Below, one piece after another: positions 63,977 through 64,000 of a DNA stretch of 64,000 nucleotides (positions are counted from its first letter, which is position 1; each line of letters starts with the position of its first letter). The notes below the pieces were generated by a model, which saw nothing but the letters and a program-made list of their open reading frames with translations, made no database searches and was not told where the DNA came from. The position numbers and the translations under genes were made by a program. The DNA lies in NCBI GenBank assembly GCA_902495075.1, contig CABUVO010000015.1:33357-97356 (forward strand), in the 5' to 3' direction. This DNA comes from an uncultured Porphyromonadaceae bacterium. GTDB lineage: Bacteria > Bacteroidota > Bacteroidia > Bacteroidales > Muribaculaceae.

Positions 63977-64000
63977 GACCGGTTCGTTCCTTGCAGAAAC

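Noticed and set aside
63362..64000. CRISPR array or small RNA gene
   Set aside because: No regular spacer-repeat pattern is present; the folded element is reported as a repeat because I cannot match it to a known RNA.

Overview
The window reads as chromosomal DNA from a gut-type member of the Bacteroidales. Muribaculaceae is my best guess, but that is inference. The signs are an adjacent SusC/SusD pair with many exported hydrolases, short C-terminal tails of the type IX secretion kind (ending like KILIK), promoters of the TTTG-N19/20-TAnnTTTG type, A/T-rich start contexts mostly without Shine-Dalgarno sequences, a cytochrome bd operon led by a DUF4492 protein, and a 29-residue basic COX24/AURKAIP1-like protein beside HU.

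Left half (1-37.5 kb): housekeeping genes in short operons of alternating direction. In order: the end of an MFS (hexuronate-type) transporter; DJ-1 and YigZ proteins; HU, the 29-aa protein and RNase G; on the minus strand folC, a split chromate transporter and cydAB; DUF4494, YggS, an MFS carrier, transketolase and an OmpA-like porin; on the minus strand a pseudouridine synthase and an initiator tRNA; TetR, FabH-like, FabG, IspD, RecG, a DEAD-type helicase and pyruvate:ferredoxin oxidoreductase; SIMPL protein (minus); pheS and nth; DoxX (minus); thymidine kinase, a CdsB/YhaM family enzyme, a thioredoxin lipoprotein, an acyl-CoA ligase and an unknown helical protein. Three convergent gene ends share long perfect inverted repeats (up to 32 bp per arm) that look like bidirectional terminators.

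Right half (37.5-63.4 kb): every gene is on the minus strand, and together they look like a polysaccharide-utilisation-type locus aimed at phosphorylated material. From upstream to downstream: a calcineurin-type phosphoesterase, SusC, SusD, a surface protein, two more calcineurin-type phosphoesterases, an MBL-fold lipoprotein, a phosphodiester glycosidase (NAGPA family), a GH13 amylase-like enzyme, a fourth calcineurin-type phosphoesterase, a histidine acid phosphatase (phytase/MINPP type), a zinc alcohol dehydrogenase, two FAD oxidoreductases and a ribokinase-family kinase. Apart from the GH13 enzyme, all the exported hydrolases belong to families that act, or may act, on phosphate mono- or diesters. 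Two of the four phosphoesterases have Gln where the family's first metal-binding His should be. One of these two shares an accessory beta-type domain with the phosphodiester glycosidase. My hypothesis is that the cell imports and strips a glycan carrying phosphate or phosphodiester groups (teichoic-acid-like, phosphomannan-like or inositol-phosphate-like) and then oxidises the released polyols or sugars. The substrate cannot be read from sequence.

Intergenic DNA carries several dispersed families: a TTTAATGTGAAATGTTTAAT family (hairpins bracket the kinase gene), an AATTAGGAATT family, G-rich tracts, a 185-bp element with 20-bp terminal inverted repeats upstream of susC, and a strongly folded repeat at the right edge. 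I found no rRNA, CRISPR array, transposase, prophage or replication origin.
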